Assembly: GCA_019118665.1 (NCBI GenBank)
Contig: DWYM01000045.1
Location: 1-64,000 of the forward strand
Source of the DNA: Candidatus Mediterraneibacter intestinipullorum
Lineage (GTDB): Bacteria > Bacillota > Clostridia > Lachnospirales > Lachnospiraceae
Reading direction: 5' to 3'
DNA: 64,000 nucleotides
Shown here: positions 25,605 through 35,832 of the stretch, piece after piece
Numbering within the stretch: the first letter of the stretch is position 1
Layout of the letters: each line of letters starts with the position of its first letter
Notes under the pieces: generated by a model
What the model was told of the DNA's origin: nothing
The model's input: the letters and a program-made list of their open reading frames with translations, nothing else
Database searches by the model: none
Made by a program: the position numbers and the translations under genes

Positions 25605-28600
25605 ATGTCATCAGGAATAAAGCTCGCACCACTCATGACAGAAATCAAGGTCGACATCAAGAATTTCCAGTCTGACATGGAGAAGGCGGCGGCTGTCGGC
25701 AAAAGCGAAGCAGAGAAGATCAGCAAGGAGCTTGAGACAACCTCAAAGGTCGGAGAGAAATTATCGAAAGTTGGAGATGCACTGACCCTTGGCGTCACAA
25801 CACCTATTCTTGCCGCCGGTACAGCGGTTGGAAAGTTTGCAATAGACGCCGAGAACAGTTTAGGGTTGCTTCAGGGTCAGCTTGGAACCACTGCGGAAGA
25901 GACAGAACGGCTGCGGGAAGTTGCGCAGAATGTGTATGAGGGCGGATATGGAGACAGTATTGATGACTGTATCTCTGATCTGGTCCTGTTGAGACAGAAT
26001 GTCAAAGAGTCAGCGGACTGGACAGACGAGATGACGCAGAGCACCCTTGAGCAGATCAAGACGATCACAGCACTGTTTGACACCAATGCCGATGAAGTGA
26101 CCCGGACAGTCCAGGTCATGCAAAGCAGCGGTCTGATCAAGAATATCTCAGAAGGGCTGGACCTTATCACTTATGGCTTCCAGAATGGGGCAAATTACAG
26201 CGGAGAGATGTTGGATACTCTCCGTGAATACTCTCCGCAGTTTGTGAAACTCGGGCTTGATGGCAACGAGGCGATGCAGTATCTGATCCAGGGCGCGGAA
26301 AGCGGTGCTTTTAACTTGGATAAAGTCGGAGACGCGCTGAAAGAACTTTCTATCCGCGTTGTTGATGGTTCTGACACAACAAAGCAGGGCTTTGAAGCAA
26401 TGGGAATGAGCGCAGATGAAATGGCTCAGAAGTTCGCTGCCGGAGGGAATTCGGCACAGTGGGCATTCCAGGAGACCTTGAATGGGCTTGCAAGCATCGA
26501 GGATCCTGTGCAGCGGAACATTGCCGGGGTAAACCTGTTCGGGACCATGTGGGAGGACCTGGGCGAGACTGTGATCCTGTCCCTGGCAGGTGTACAGGGC
26601 GGTCTGGAAGACGTGGAAGGGGCAACAGAGCGCGCCGGAGAACGGATGAATGAATCTTTCTCTACCCGTGCAATATCGTTGGCAAGACAGTTTATGGATT
26701 CTCTGCTCCCTCTCGGAGAGGTCCTGATCGACATCGGTGAGGATATCCTCCCAGATGTCAAAGAGGGCGTTGAGGACTTTGCGGAAATGATGGAAAACAT
26801 GGATACCCAAACCGCAAAGAATGTTGTAACGTTCGCAGCATTGGCGGCTGCATCCGGTCCGGTGATCAAAACAATCAGCGGCGGGATTTCCGTGTACACA
26901 AAGTTATCAAGTGTGATGGGTGGCGCAACAAAAGCATTAGGTGTGTTTGGAAATGCCCAGAAGACTGCGGCAGCCGCGGCGGCTGGCACAAATGCTGTGG
27001 TAGGATCTTCGGGGCTTACGGGTAGCATGGTCGGACTCCTGGGGACATGCGCACCTCTTGCCGCAGGGCTTGCGGTAGTGGGGGCAGGTGTGTATGCACT
27101 CCATGAGCAAAATGATGTGCTGAACTCCACTGTTTTAAAATCGAGGGAGGAAATGTCCTGGCTGGAAGAAGCTCTTGCAGACCTTCAGGGAGTCACCCGG
27201 TACACGAAAGAGGAGCTGGAGGAGCTCGGGTATGTGCATAAGGAATTTAGTGAGAATTTAAGTCCGGAATTCCAGGAGGCTGTGGAAGAATCTACGAAAA
27301 AGGTCCAGGATTTCTCGGTATTCCTTCGGGAAATCGGATTTGATGACGTAATCACACAGGATGAGACGGACGAATTTGTCAAACGTGTGAATGATACATG
27401 CGATGAGGTTATTGCGACAATCGAGGGCAGGAAGGCAGAAGCACAGAACGGACTGAGAGAGCTCTTTATCGCGGATGATCAGGTCATCGATGAAAGCGAG
27501 CAGCAAGTCTTAGAGATCATCGCACAGTCAAGTGATAATCAGATCAGCGAAGTACAGACCTTGAAAAGTGAGATTCTTGCGATCCAGCAGACCGCCGTGG
27601 ATGAGAAAAGACAGTTGAACGAGCAGGAAATTGCGGATATAGAGTCAAAAAATGCGAGGATTCGGCAGATTGAGCTTGAAGCGGTAGGCGGCACACAAGA
27701 AGAGATATTATATGCGAAGAATGAGTTTGCTGCAAGGGCTAAAAATCTTGACCTAGAGAGCGCATCTGAACTATTGCAGGAGAAAGCGAAGCAACGCGAT
27801 GAAGAGATTGTGCAGATACAGGCATCATATGATACTGAGATCGAGATGTTGAAAGCTCAATTAGAGCAGACCGAGGGTGTTCAAAGGGAAAAACTGGAGG
27901 AGCAAATTTCAAATCTTGAAAAAGACCGCGACGATAAAATAAAAATTCAGCAGGATCTATATAACGAGTACCTCGGCATCATCGAGGAGAACAATCCCAA
28001 ATTGCTCGATGCTATTAACGAACTCAATGGTGAAATCCTGACCGGGGAAGACGAAAAAAACGCTGAGTTTTTGCAAAAAATGCAGGAAAGATATGTTGGA
28101 CTGGAACAGATTACGAAGTCTGGATGCTATACCCTGTACGATACAATTACTGGACAAAATGCTAGGGTAGCTATCAATTACGATGAGGCAACAGGTCGCA
28201 TAATTGGAGTATATAGTGCAACTTCCGGGCTTGTTTCTGGATACACCAATGAGATTCAGGATGCCACAATAGATATGGCCCTGAACAGCGAAGGGGCGTT
28301 TGAACTGATCGGGACATCCCTGGAAGGGCTACAAGTAAAGAATGGACAGCTTGTGAACTCGAACGGAGAAGTAGTAAGCTCTCTCGATGGTGTGAAAGCA
28401 AGTGCAGACGGTACCAGGGAAGGAATTGTGCTTTTGAATGGGACTCCGTGCCAGATCACGGTGAATAAAGATGGAACGATAGCGGATCTACAAGCAATCA
28501 GTAACGCAGCGGATTCCGCCGCTGCAACCAGAACCCTTACAATAAATGCTGTGATTGGATCGGTAACTGGAGGAGTGGGCGCAGGTGCAGATATATTACG

Positions 28601-28850
28601 TCAGGCAATGAGCTACAACTACAATGGATTGGATAACGTCCCATATGATGGATATCAGGCGGTTCTGCACAAAGGAGAACGCGTCCTGACGGCGGAGGAA
28701 AACAAGGCGTATAGTAATGATCCAGGGATTGATTATGTAAAGATGGAACAATGCATGAAATCTGCTGTACGGGAGCTGACAATGAGCGTTGCCGGCAGAG
28801 AGTTTGGCAGGATAATTGATAACAGGCTCAGAGAAAGGGGGCTCCTGTAA
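25605..28850 (+). CDS. Tape measure protein
   Basis: 1082 aa, coiled-coil with hydrophobic segments; likely ATG at 25605. Confidence 0.93.
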   Translation: MSSGIKLAPLMTEIKVDIKNFQSDMEKAAAVGKSEAEKISKELETTSKVGEKLSKVGDALTLGVTTPILAAGTAVGKFAIDAENSLGLLQGQLGTTAEETERLREVAQNVYEGGYGDSIDDCISDLVLLRQNVKESADWTDEMTQSTLEQIKTITALFDTNADEVTRTVQVMQSSGLIKNISEGLDLITYGFQNGANYSGEMLDTLREYSPQFVKLGLDGNEAMQYLIQGAESGAFNLDKVGDALKELSIRVVDGSDTTKQGFEAMGMSADEMAQKFAAGGNSAQWAFQETLNGLASIEDPVQRNIAGVNLFGTMWEDLGETVILSLAGVQGGLEDVEGATERAGERMNESFSTRAISLARQFMDSLLPLGEVLIDIGEDILPDVKEGVEDFAEMMENMDTQTAKNVVTFAALAAASGPVIKTISGGISVYTKLSSVMGGATKALGVFGNAQKTAAAAAAGTNAVVGSSGLTGSMVGLLGTCAPLAAGLAVVGAGVYALHEQNDVLNSTVLKSREEMSWLEEALADLQGVTRYTKEELEELGYVHKEFSENLSPEFQEAVEESTKKVQDFSVFLREIGFDDVITQDETDEFVKRVNDTCDEVIATIEGRKAEAQNGLRELFIADDQVIDESEQQVLEIIAQSSDNQISEVQTLKSEILAIQQTAVDEKRQLNEQEIADIESKNARIRQIELEAVGGTQEEILYAKNEFAARAKNLDLESASELLQEKAKQRDEEIVQIQASYDTEIEMLKAQLEQTEGVQREKLEEQISNLEKDRDDKIKIQQDLYNEYLGIIEENNPKLLDAINELNGEILTGEDEKNAEFLQKMQERYVGLEQITKSGCYTLYDTITGQNARVAINYDEATGRIIGVYSATSGLVSGYTNEIQDATIDMALNSEGAFELIGTSLEGLQVKNGQLVNSNGEVVSSLDGVKASADGTREGIVLLNGTPCQITVNKDGTIADLQAISNAADSAAATRTLTINAVIGSVTGGVGAGADILRQAMSYNYNGLDNVPYDGYQAVLHKGERVLTAEENKAYSNDPGIDYVKMEQCMKSAVRELTMSVAGREFGRIIDNRLRERGLL

Positions 28851-29669
28851 ATGGATGTGTATTACATAAATCATCTGAACGAGAGAATTGCCCTTGATTC
28901 GGATAACATTATCATTCAGTATCAGGAACTCTATGATTATTCGTGGGACTGCGAGACAACGAGTGATAGAATATCTGGATTTTATCGGGACAGCGTCACT
29001 ATCCCAGTAGCGGTTACTGTGACCGCGGATACGGATGAAGAGTATTTCTCAATCCTAGAAGAGTTCTATGCGATCATATCAAAAGATATTATATCTGTAG
29101 TACCTGGTAGGCTATATATAGGCAGTCAGTACCTGGAGTGCTATATTTCAGGTGATCTGAAAAGAGATGCTTTTATGGGTGTGCCAATACAGGTTAAAAA
29201 CCTCACAATCGTTACAGATCGCCCGATGTGGATCATTGAAAACCCATATGCATTTCACAGTTACGGAGTGTCATCATCGAATAACAAGCGCTATCCCGGA
29301 AAGTATCCATGCCGATATGCAAATGGTATGAGCAACACATATATCCAAAATCCTCACTTCACAGATGCAAATTTTTCGCTTGTGATCTACGGACCGGTTA
29401 CGAATCCTATGGTTAGCATTGGCGGACAGAATTACCTGGTAAATATTGTGTTGGAGGCAGGAGAGCGCCTGGAAATTGACAGCCGGACGGAGACGGTCGC
29501 AAAAATCATGGCAAATGGAGAGGCGGTAAACGCTTTTCATAACAGAGCAAAGGGGACGACTTTCTTTAAAAGGATTCCTCCGGGTCGACAGGCGGTTACT
29601 TGGACGGGAAAATTTGACTGGGATCTGACGATCTACGAAGAGAGGAGTGAGCCGAAGTGGAACGGGTAG
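28851..29669 (+). CDS. Distal tail protein (Dit-like)
   Basis: Follows TMP; DCETTSDRISGFYRDSVTIPVAVTV; PPGRQAVTWTGKFDWDLTIYEERSEPKW. Confidence 0.8.
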   Translation: MDVYYINHLNERIALDSDNIIIQYQELYDYSWDCETTSDRISGFYRDSVTIPVAVTVTADTDEEYFSILEEFYAIISKDIISVVPGRLYIGSQYLECYISGDLKRDAFMGVPIQVKNLTIVTDRPMWIIENPYAFHSYGVSSSNNKRYPGKYPCRYANGMSNTYIQNPHFTDANFSLVIYGPVTNPMVSIGGQNYLVNIVLEAGERLEIDSRTETVAKIMANGEAVNAFHNRAKGTTFFKRIPPGRQAVTWTGKFDWDLTIYEERSEPKWNG

Positions 29670-30850
29670 AAGCAACGCTGAAAGGCATTACAAGAACTCT
29701 CCGAGGGATTGAAAGCGATAAGTACCAGGGGCAGATCCGAGCTCCGGCAACAAAATCAAGAGAAGCGGTATACCCGGTGACGATAACTGCTACGGGAGAC
29801 AATGGTGGAGTAACGGAAGAGACAAGAGATCTGATCGTACGGAATGAAAGAATATTTCCGATGAAATTTATCGTCGCTCGCGATACAGGAGAAGAACTGG
29901 GCCACATGGATCGCAATGCAGACGTTGACCTGGATCTGGGAGATACGAATGACTTTGAGCTGAGAATGAACCAGGACGTCTGGAAAAAAGAGTGGTACTG
30001 GTACGGTAACCGCATTTTTGTGCCGGGAACAGAGTACGGCGGAATCATGAATGACCTGGAAGTCATTACAAGAACCCGGGAAATCGTGCTGCGGGGACCT
30101 ACATGGCGGGGATTGCTGGCTCAGAAGATTGTGGAGCCGCCAGAGGGAGAAGACCATCTGACAGTAAGTGGGGATCTGAATGACATACTGAGAGAACTGA
30201 TTGGAGACCGTTTTGACGGTCTTTTTTCTGTGCCTGATATAAAGACGGGTGTATCCGTGACGGGATGGCAAGTGGATCGGTATGTGAAGCTGGATGATGC
30301 GATTATTAAGCTCCTCGACTCTAAAGGATACCGCCTTCAAATCAGCTATGTAGAACCGGAAGGACTGGAATATGGCTATGTTGAGGTACAGGCGGTACCC
30401 GTTACGGATTACTCAGAGGATCTGGAATACTCCAGGGAAGGTAAGGTGGAATTCTCGATCCGCGACTACCGCGGAGGGGCGAATCACCTGATCTGCGCCG
30501 GAAAAGGGCAGGACGAGGAAAGGATCATCCTGCACCTGTATGTCCAGGAAGATGGGAGCATCGGGAAAACACCATATTATACCGGTCTTGCGGAATATGA
30601 AGCGGTATATGAGTTTTCGAGTGCAGACCCAGAAAAACTGGAGGAAGATGGGACGAAGCGCCTGAAGGACCTGCAGAACTACAAGAGCATTGATGTAGAT
30701 GTATCGGATATCGACCTGGAGATCGGAGATATTGTCGGGGGATATGAGGAGATCACCGGCACAAGGCTGCAAAAGCCGATCACAGGAAAAATCATAAAGG
30801 TCCAGGGGGGCGAAGTAACTACGGAATATAAAGTAAAAGGAGATGATTAA
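29657..30850 (+). CDS. Tail protein, ReqiPepy6 Gp37-like
   Basis: Family-typical sequence and position. Confidence 0.75.
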   Translation: MERVEATLKGITRTLRGIESDKYQGQIRAPATKSREAVYPVTITATGDNGGVTEETRDLIVRNERIFPMKFIVARDTGEELGHMDRNADVDLDLGDTNDFELRMNQDVWKKEWYWYGNRIFVPGTEYGGIMNDLEVITRTREIVLRGPTWRGLLAQKIVEPPEGEDHLTVSGDLNDILRELIGDRFDGLFSVPDIKTGVSVTGWQVDRYVKLDDAIIKLLDSKGYRLQISYVEPEGLEYGYVEVQAVPVTDYSEDLEYSREGKVEFSIRDYRGGANHLICAGKGQDEERIILHLYVQEDGSIGKTPYYTGLAEYEAVYEFSSADPEKLEEDGTKRLKDLQNYKSIDVDVSDIDLEIGDIVGGYEEITGTRLQKPITGKIIKVQGGEVTTEYKVKGDD

Positions 30851-31727
30851 TATGTCAGGGTTAAAACCAATCACGGTAAATACAGATCCGACTGCGGAAT
30901 CACACATATATGCCGAAGACGATGCGGCGATCTATCAGAGCATCTTTGGGTCAGACGGTGTGCTGACAATCGGGCGGCAGTGCGAGAGCCAGGTGATCAG
31001 CAATAATAAAGTCCGTGTTAAGGACGGTGTAATCGTAGTGGGCGGGCATATAGCCCGGATACCGTATGGTGATTATTCGGACTGCGAGATCGCGAACGGC
31101 CAGTCCGGGAGAAAACGGAATGACATTATTATTGCAAAGTTCGTGACAACTGGATCAGGCGGGATCGATACATATACCCTGGAAGTAAAACAGGGGGCAG
31201 CTACAACGGGAGATGCGACAGACCCGGCATTGACGCAGAATAATCTGTATGAGTCTGGGAAAGTCAGAGAGATGCCGCTGTATAGAGTGAGAATTGAGGG
31301 GCTGAGTATCGTTGGGGTAGAGCAGATGTTTGAGCTCGTACCAACGATCCCGGGAATGAATGCATACATGTCGGAGCAGTCGGGAGAAAAAATATACGAT
31401 GAATCAGATCTCCCAATCGCCAACTTTTACGACGTCACCGATTTTGACCTGCGAAAACGGGGAAATGAGGTGTTTTTTAATGTATCTCTGTCGATGCAAA
31501 GCGGGACTCAATTTGATCCGAATACGCTATACTCGCTCGGTCCATCTGCAATGATCGAAGAACTGAGGCCGTCAAAAGTATATTTTTTGAACGGATTCGG
31601 ATGCGACTCGAATTGGGGAAATCCGACCCAGATATCCATATTTGTTGACACGAGCGGATATGTGAGATACTGTGCATCAACCCGCAAAACGTATTTTAAA
31701 ATATCGGGACACTGGATTGCGGGATAA
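30843..31727 (+). CDS. Tail/baseplate protein
   Basis: Position; overlapping start. Confidence 0.6.
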   Translation: MINMSGLKPITVNTDPTAESHIYAEDDAAIYQSIFGSDGVLTIGRQCESQVISNNKVRVKDGVIVVGGHIARIPYGDYSDCEIANGQSGRKRNDIIIAKFVTTGSGGIDTYTLEVKQGAATTGDATDPALTQNNLYESGKVREMPLYRVRIEGLSIVGVEQMFELVPTIPGMNAYMSEQSGEKIYDESDLPIANFYDVTDFDLRKRGNEVFFNVSLSMQSGTQFDPNTLYSLGPSAMIEELRPSKVYFLNGFGCDSNWGNPTQISIFVDTSGYVRYCASTRKTYFKISGHWIAG

Positions 31728-31742
31728 TAAGGAGGTATTTGC

Positions 31743-32633
31743 ATGGCAATACAAAAAGTAGAGTTTTTCCTGAAGGGGCAGACCTACCAGATCCCGATTG
31801 AATCAGGAAGAACATATAAAAAAGTGATTGACGCCCCTGGAACTACATCCTGGGGAGAGACAGATCATAAATATGCGTCTCAGCTTAAAATTACGGATGT
31901 CGCTGGAAATGTAACTACGATTGATAAAGACGATCCGACATTCGGGGACAAGATGATGATCCGGGTAGTCGAGACAGAACCACCCGTAATCACGATTACA
32001 TCACCGGCACAGGGAGCATACCTTGGCAGTAACGCTGTGCAGGTTGAGTTTACGGTTACGGACATGGAGTCTGGCGTAGATCCGGAAAGCATCTCTGTAA
32101 AAATCGATTCTGGCGCAGAAATCAAAGACGGGATTACAAAAACACCGGTTTCGAACGGATACAAGTGCAGCTATACTGCAACAGTCCAGAACGGATCGCA
32201 TACAGTAAAAGTCAACGCTGCGGACAATGACGGGAATGAGGCGGCAGAAAAGACGGCATCATTTACGATCGACACGATTGCCCCGACATTGAATATCACA
32301 AGCCCGCCGGAGACGCTGATCGCGAATAATCAGAGCTTAACGGTATCAGGAAAGACAAGTCCGGATTGTAGCGTGACAATTGATCTCAACAGTGCGGATC
32401 AGGGAGCGGTTACAGTTGATGGAACAGGACAGTTTTCGAAAGCCGTATCACTGTCGCCGGGCGAAAACGTGATCAAGATCACGGCAACCAGTCTCGCCGG
32501 AAAGACAACGACAGTGACCCGTGTAGTGACATACGACCCGGATGCTCCTGTTGTGATCAGCATCGACATCTCTCCGAATCCGGTTGAGACGGGAGAGCAG
32601 ATCACGATCACTGTTGAGGCAGTGGATGAATAG
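31743..32633 (+). CDS. Ig-like repeat tail-associated protein
   Basis: Repeated bacterial Ig-like modules (PPVITITSPAQGAYLGSNAVQVEFTVTD; APTLNITSPPETLIANNQSLTVSGKT). Confidence 0.8.
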   Translation: MAIQKVEFFLKGQTYQIPIESGRTYKKVIDAPGTTSWGETDHKYASQLKITDVAGNVTTIDKDDPTFGDKMMIRVVETEPPVITITSPAQGAYLGSNAVQVEFTVTDMESGVDPESISVKIDSGAEIKDGITKTPVSNGYKCSYTATVQNGSHTVKVNAADNDGNEAAEKTASFTIDTIAPTLNITSPPETLIANNQSLTVSGKTSPDCSVTIDLNSADQGAVTVDGTGQFSKAVSLSPGENVIKITATSLAGKTTTVTRVVTYDPDAPVVISIDISPNPVETGEQITITVEAVDE

Positions 32634-32650
32634 GAGGGAGGCTGCCGGAT

Positions 32651-32839
32651 TTGATACAGGTCACAGATGTAAGGATCGAACCGAATCCGGCGGAAGCCGG
32701 AGGGACGATCGAGATTGAAATATCAATCAAGGAAACATACAGCAATGCAAAGCGGTACCGGGGGAAATATCCGTATAGATATGCCGGGATTGATCAGGCA
32801 GAAGGACGGAAATATCCTTACCGGTATCCACGGAAATAA
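32651..32839 (+). CDS. Small tail-region protein with KYPYRY repeats (TTG start)
   Basis: RBS ggaggga; KRYRGKYPYRYAGIDQAEGRKYPYRYPRK. Confidence 0.6.
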   Translation: MIQVTDVRIEPNPAEAGGTIEIEISIKETYSNAKRYRGKYPYRYAGIDQAEGRKYPYRYPRK

Positions 32840-32849
32840 GGAGGCATAT

Positions 32850-33680
32850 ATGAAAAAACTGGTATTTAATGACAGCCGGCAGATCGAAGTGCAGAATGTC
32901 GTAGAAGCGGGAGAAGGGATCCTGCGTGTCCGCATGATCTTGGTGACACCGGAATCGCTGAAGAGCTTGTTTGGCGATACATTTGCAACACAGAAAATGA
33001 CGTATTTCGAAAATCAGACCCAGGCTGCCGTGTATGAAAATTATACGAAGTTTGAATACATAAAAGAGGGGACGGGCGGCATCTTTGAGGTGGAGATGAG
33101 GCAGACCGCTGCGAATACAGATGAGCGCCTGAAGAATCTCGAAGAAAAAGCGAAAAATCAAGCCGATGAACTTGAGAAAGTAAAAAAAGATCTTGCGAAG
33201 AGTGGCGGATCAGGGGTAGATCAGGCGCTCCTTGCGGCGTCATTGGTCGTAGCAAAAGCGAATGCGCAGACGCTTACAGATGGGCAGGCGCTGGAAGCGA
33301 AAGCCCTGTATGACACGTTTGACGATCTTGTAAAAGCGGAATATACCGCTGAGAAACAGGGATTTAAGTTTCGCGACGGAGAAGACCTTTGGAAGACGGC
33401 ACAGGACAATGTAAAATTCCAGGCGCAGTACAGACCTGGTCAGGGCACAGAAAGCCTGTACACACATATTGACGAGGCTCATGCGGGGACTCAGGAAGAT
33501 CCCATCCCGGCGAAGGCAAACATGGAATATGAATACGGAAAGTACTACTCCGAAGGGGATATGATCTATATCTGCGAACGCGGTGGAGTACCGAACCCGG
33601 AGGAGTTGTATGGGCAGAAGGTTGTGTTACAGTATCTGCCTTCTGCGATGATTGGGCAGTATTTCAGACTCGTATCATAA
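32850..33680 (+). CDS. Tail fiber-region protein
   Basis: RBS ataaggaggcatat ATG; central coiled coil. Confidence 0.65.
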   Translation: MKKLVFNDSRQIEVQNVVEAGEGILRVRMILVTPESLKSLFGDTFATQKMTYFENQTQAAVYENYTKFEYIKEGTGGIFEVEMRQTAANTDERLKNLEEKAKNQADELEKVKKDLAKSGGSGVDQALLAASLVVAKANAQTLTDGQALEAKALYDTFDDLVKAEYTAEKQGFKFRDGEDLWKTAQDNVKFQAQYRPGQGTESLYTHIDEAHAGTQEDPIPAKANMEYEYGKYYSEGDMIYICERGGVPNPEELYGQKVVLQYLPSAMIGQYFRLVS

Positions 33681-33759
33681 GCGAGGTGACCAATATGGAA
33701 ATCAGAGCGAGACCGTAACAGGTCTTATTTTTGTGCATATCCATAGAAGGGAGACAGGA

Positions 33760-33972
33760 ATGTTAGACACGATTATAGTTGCTGTTTTATCCTTAATTGG
33801 AACGCTGGCCGGAAGTTTTGGTGGGACACAGCTTATAAAGTATAGGATTGAGCAGTTGGAAAAGAAAGTGGAAAAACATAATTCTGTGGTTGAGCGGACT
33901 TATCTACTCGAAGAAAAGGTCAAAGTTGCCAATCACAGAATCGAAGATTTAGAAAGGAAGGTTGAATCATGA
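33760..33972 (+). CDS. Holin/hemolysin XhlA-like accessory
   Basis: N-terminal TM, C-terminal coiled coil, upstream of holin. Confidence 0.6.
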   Translation: MLDTIIVAVLSLIGTLAGSFGGTQLIKYRIEQLEKKVEKHNSVVERTYLLEEKVKVANHRIEDLERKVES

Positions 33973-34304
33973 ATACGGAGCTTTTAATGCAGTATGTTAC
34001 CTTTGCACTGATTGCGATCGGTGCCCTCGCCTTCTTGGTGAGTGTGATCACACAAGTCATAAAGGAGATGCCTGGACTTAACAACATTCAGACAAATGCT
34101 GTTGCGCTGATAATCTCTTTGATTCTCTGCCCGCTAGCGGCAGTGATCCTTTGTATTTATTTACAGATTGTAATTGCATGGTATTACATTGTAGCGGCGG
34201 TGATCGCTGCGTTTATCGTGTATCTTGTCGCAACAGGAGGTTGGGAGAAGGTATCTGAGATGTGGAAGCGGACAAAGTATAAAAATCAGAATAAAACGGA
34301 GTAG
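33969..34304 (+). CDS. Phage holin
   Basis: Two TM segments, upstream of amidase. Confidence 0.8.
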   Translation: MNTELLMQYVTFALIAIGALAFLVSVITQVIKEMPGLNNIQTNAVALIISLILCPLAAVILCIYLQIVIAWYYIVAAVIAAFIVYLVATGGWEKVSEMWKRTKYKNQNKTE

Positions 34305-34307
34305 ATC

Positions 34308-34334
34308 AGAGGACGCTGTCATGCGTCCTCTTTT
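34308..34334 (+). terminator. Intrinsic terminator
   Basis: AGAGGACGctgtcatgCGTCCTCTttta. Confidence 0.75.
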
Positions 34335-34366
34335 ATTGCGGTGTCGCAACAGAAAGGAGAGTAAAA

Positions 34367-35332
34367 ATGAGTATTTGCAGAGGAATCGCAGGCGCGAGAG
34401 GAAAGAATCCTATAGGAATTTTCATTCACAATGATGCAGGGAGCGCAAATGCGAATGCAGCGTTCTACAAAGGATGGTTGCCATCACATAATCTTTCTGC
34501 CGGGTTTGCACATTACTATGTGGCGCAGGATGGAATCCTGCAGGCGGAGGACGATGCAAACCGCGCATGGCATTGTGGACAGACAGATGGAAATAACAAT
34601 TATCTGTCGATTGAAGTTTGCCAGAGCATGGGAGACTTAGAAACATTCAAGAACAATGAGGAGAAGGCGCTGCAACTTGCCGCGCAGAAATGCAAACAAT
34701 ATGGGATAACCCCTAGTACGAGCACGATTCGGTTGCACCAGGAAGTGTCTGCGACAGCGTGCCCGCATCGGTCCGTTGAGATTCATGGCGGCGCGTCTGG
34801 CGCAAAGGCATATTTTATCAAGCGCATTGGCGAGCTGATGGGAATGAACATAGATGTATCTGTTTCAATGCCTCAGGCATCTGCTGTAGCAAGCAGCACG
34901 CCAACGATTTACTTTAAGTACCGTGTTCGCACAAAAGAGGATGGATGGCTCCCGGAAGTGATCAACCTTGCAGACTACGCCGGTATCCCCGGACATGCGA
35001 TCACAGATATCTCCATCGGCGTTGACAGGGGATCGCTGTGGTATCAGGTGCACGTCAAGGGCGGCGTCTGGCTTCCGACTGTATCTGGCTACAATATTAA
35101 CGACTATAATAACGGCTATGCTGGTAACGGTCAGGTGATCGATGCTGTAAGGGTGTATTACAACACCCCGGCAGATTACGCCGCGCAGTACGGTTACCAG
35201 AAAGCCCAGTACCGTGTCAGCCCGCTGAACGGCAATTACTGGCCGTGGCAGTACGACAATGAGACTGGCGCTGGTCAGGATGGTTACGCTGGAGCGTTTG
35301 GACAAGCTATAGATCGATTCCAGCTCTTTTGA
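34367..35332 (+). CDS. N-acetylmuramoyl-L-alanine amidase endolysin
   Basis: FIHNDAGS...AHYYVAQDGILQAEDDANRAWHCGQTDGN...RLHQEVSATACPH; C-terminal binding region. Confidence 0.93.
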   Translation: MSICRGIAGARGKNPIGIFIHNDAGSANANAAFYKGWLPSHNLSAGFAHYYVAQDGILQAEDDANRAWHCGQTDGNNNYLSIEVCQSMGDLETFKNNEEKALQLAAQKCKQYGITPSTSTIRLHQEVSATACPHRSVEIHGGASGAKAYFIKRIGELMGMNIDVSVSMPQASAVASSTPTIYFKYRVRTKEDGWLPEVINLADYAGIPGHAITDISIGVDRGSLWYQVHVKGGVWLPTVSGYNINDYNNGYAGNGQVIDAVRVYYNTPADYAAQYGYQKAQYRVSPLNGNYWPWQYDNETGAGQDGYAGAFGQAIDRFQLF

Positions 35333-35386
35333 TGGCATAACAATACCCCGGGGCATCAGCTCCGGGGTACTATTTTCAACAAAGTG

Positions 35387-35422
35387 TTGACAAAATTAAC
35401 AACATGAAATATACTGTATATT
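35387..35422 (+). promoter_or_regulatory. Promoter TTGACA-N17-TATACT with overlapping palindrome AATATAC-T-GTATATT
   Basis: Direct read. Confidence 0.7.
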
Positions 35423-35462
35423 GAAATGAGAAGGATGTGTATCACAATATGGAGGAATTATC

Positions 35463-35819
35463 ATGTTGACGAGGTTTGGAAAGCGATTGAGGACTTTGCG
35501 GATAGAAGAAAATCAAAGGCTAAAAGATATGGCTGACAAACTTGGTGTTACTGCTGCATATTTATCAGCCGTAGAAAATGGCAAAAGGAGAGTTCCAGAC
35601 TCTTGGATTGCTACGTTGACAGATGAATATGGGCTAAGTCCGGAGGAGGAAAGAGAATTACAAAAATTGGCATATGAAGATCAAATGAAAAAAGATATAA
35701 AAATCAATTTGGAAAATGCCAACAATTCAGAAATAGGATTAGCTATGTCGTTTGCAAGACGGTTCAGAAATCTGTCTGATGAACAGGTCAATGAACTTCA
35801 AAAAATACTTGACGAATAA
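35463..35819 (+). CDS. XRE-family regulator
   Basis: FGKRLRTLRIEENQRLKDMADKLGVTAAYLSAVENGKRRVP. Confidence 0.88.
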   Translation: MLTRFGKRLRTLRIEENQRLKDMADKLGVTAAYLSAVENGKRRVPDSWIATLTDEYGLSPEEERELQKLAYEDQMKKDIKINLENANNSEIGLAMSFARRFRNLSDEQVNELQKILDE

Positions 35820-35832
35820 CGGAGGTTTGTAG

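Noticed and set aside
22104-33680. Diversity-generating retroelement acting on tail genes
   Set aside because: No reverse transcriptase and no template/variable repeat pair seen in the window.
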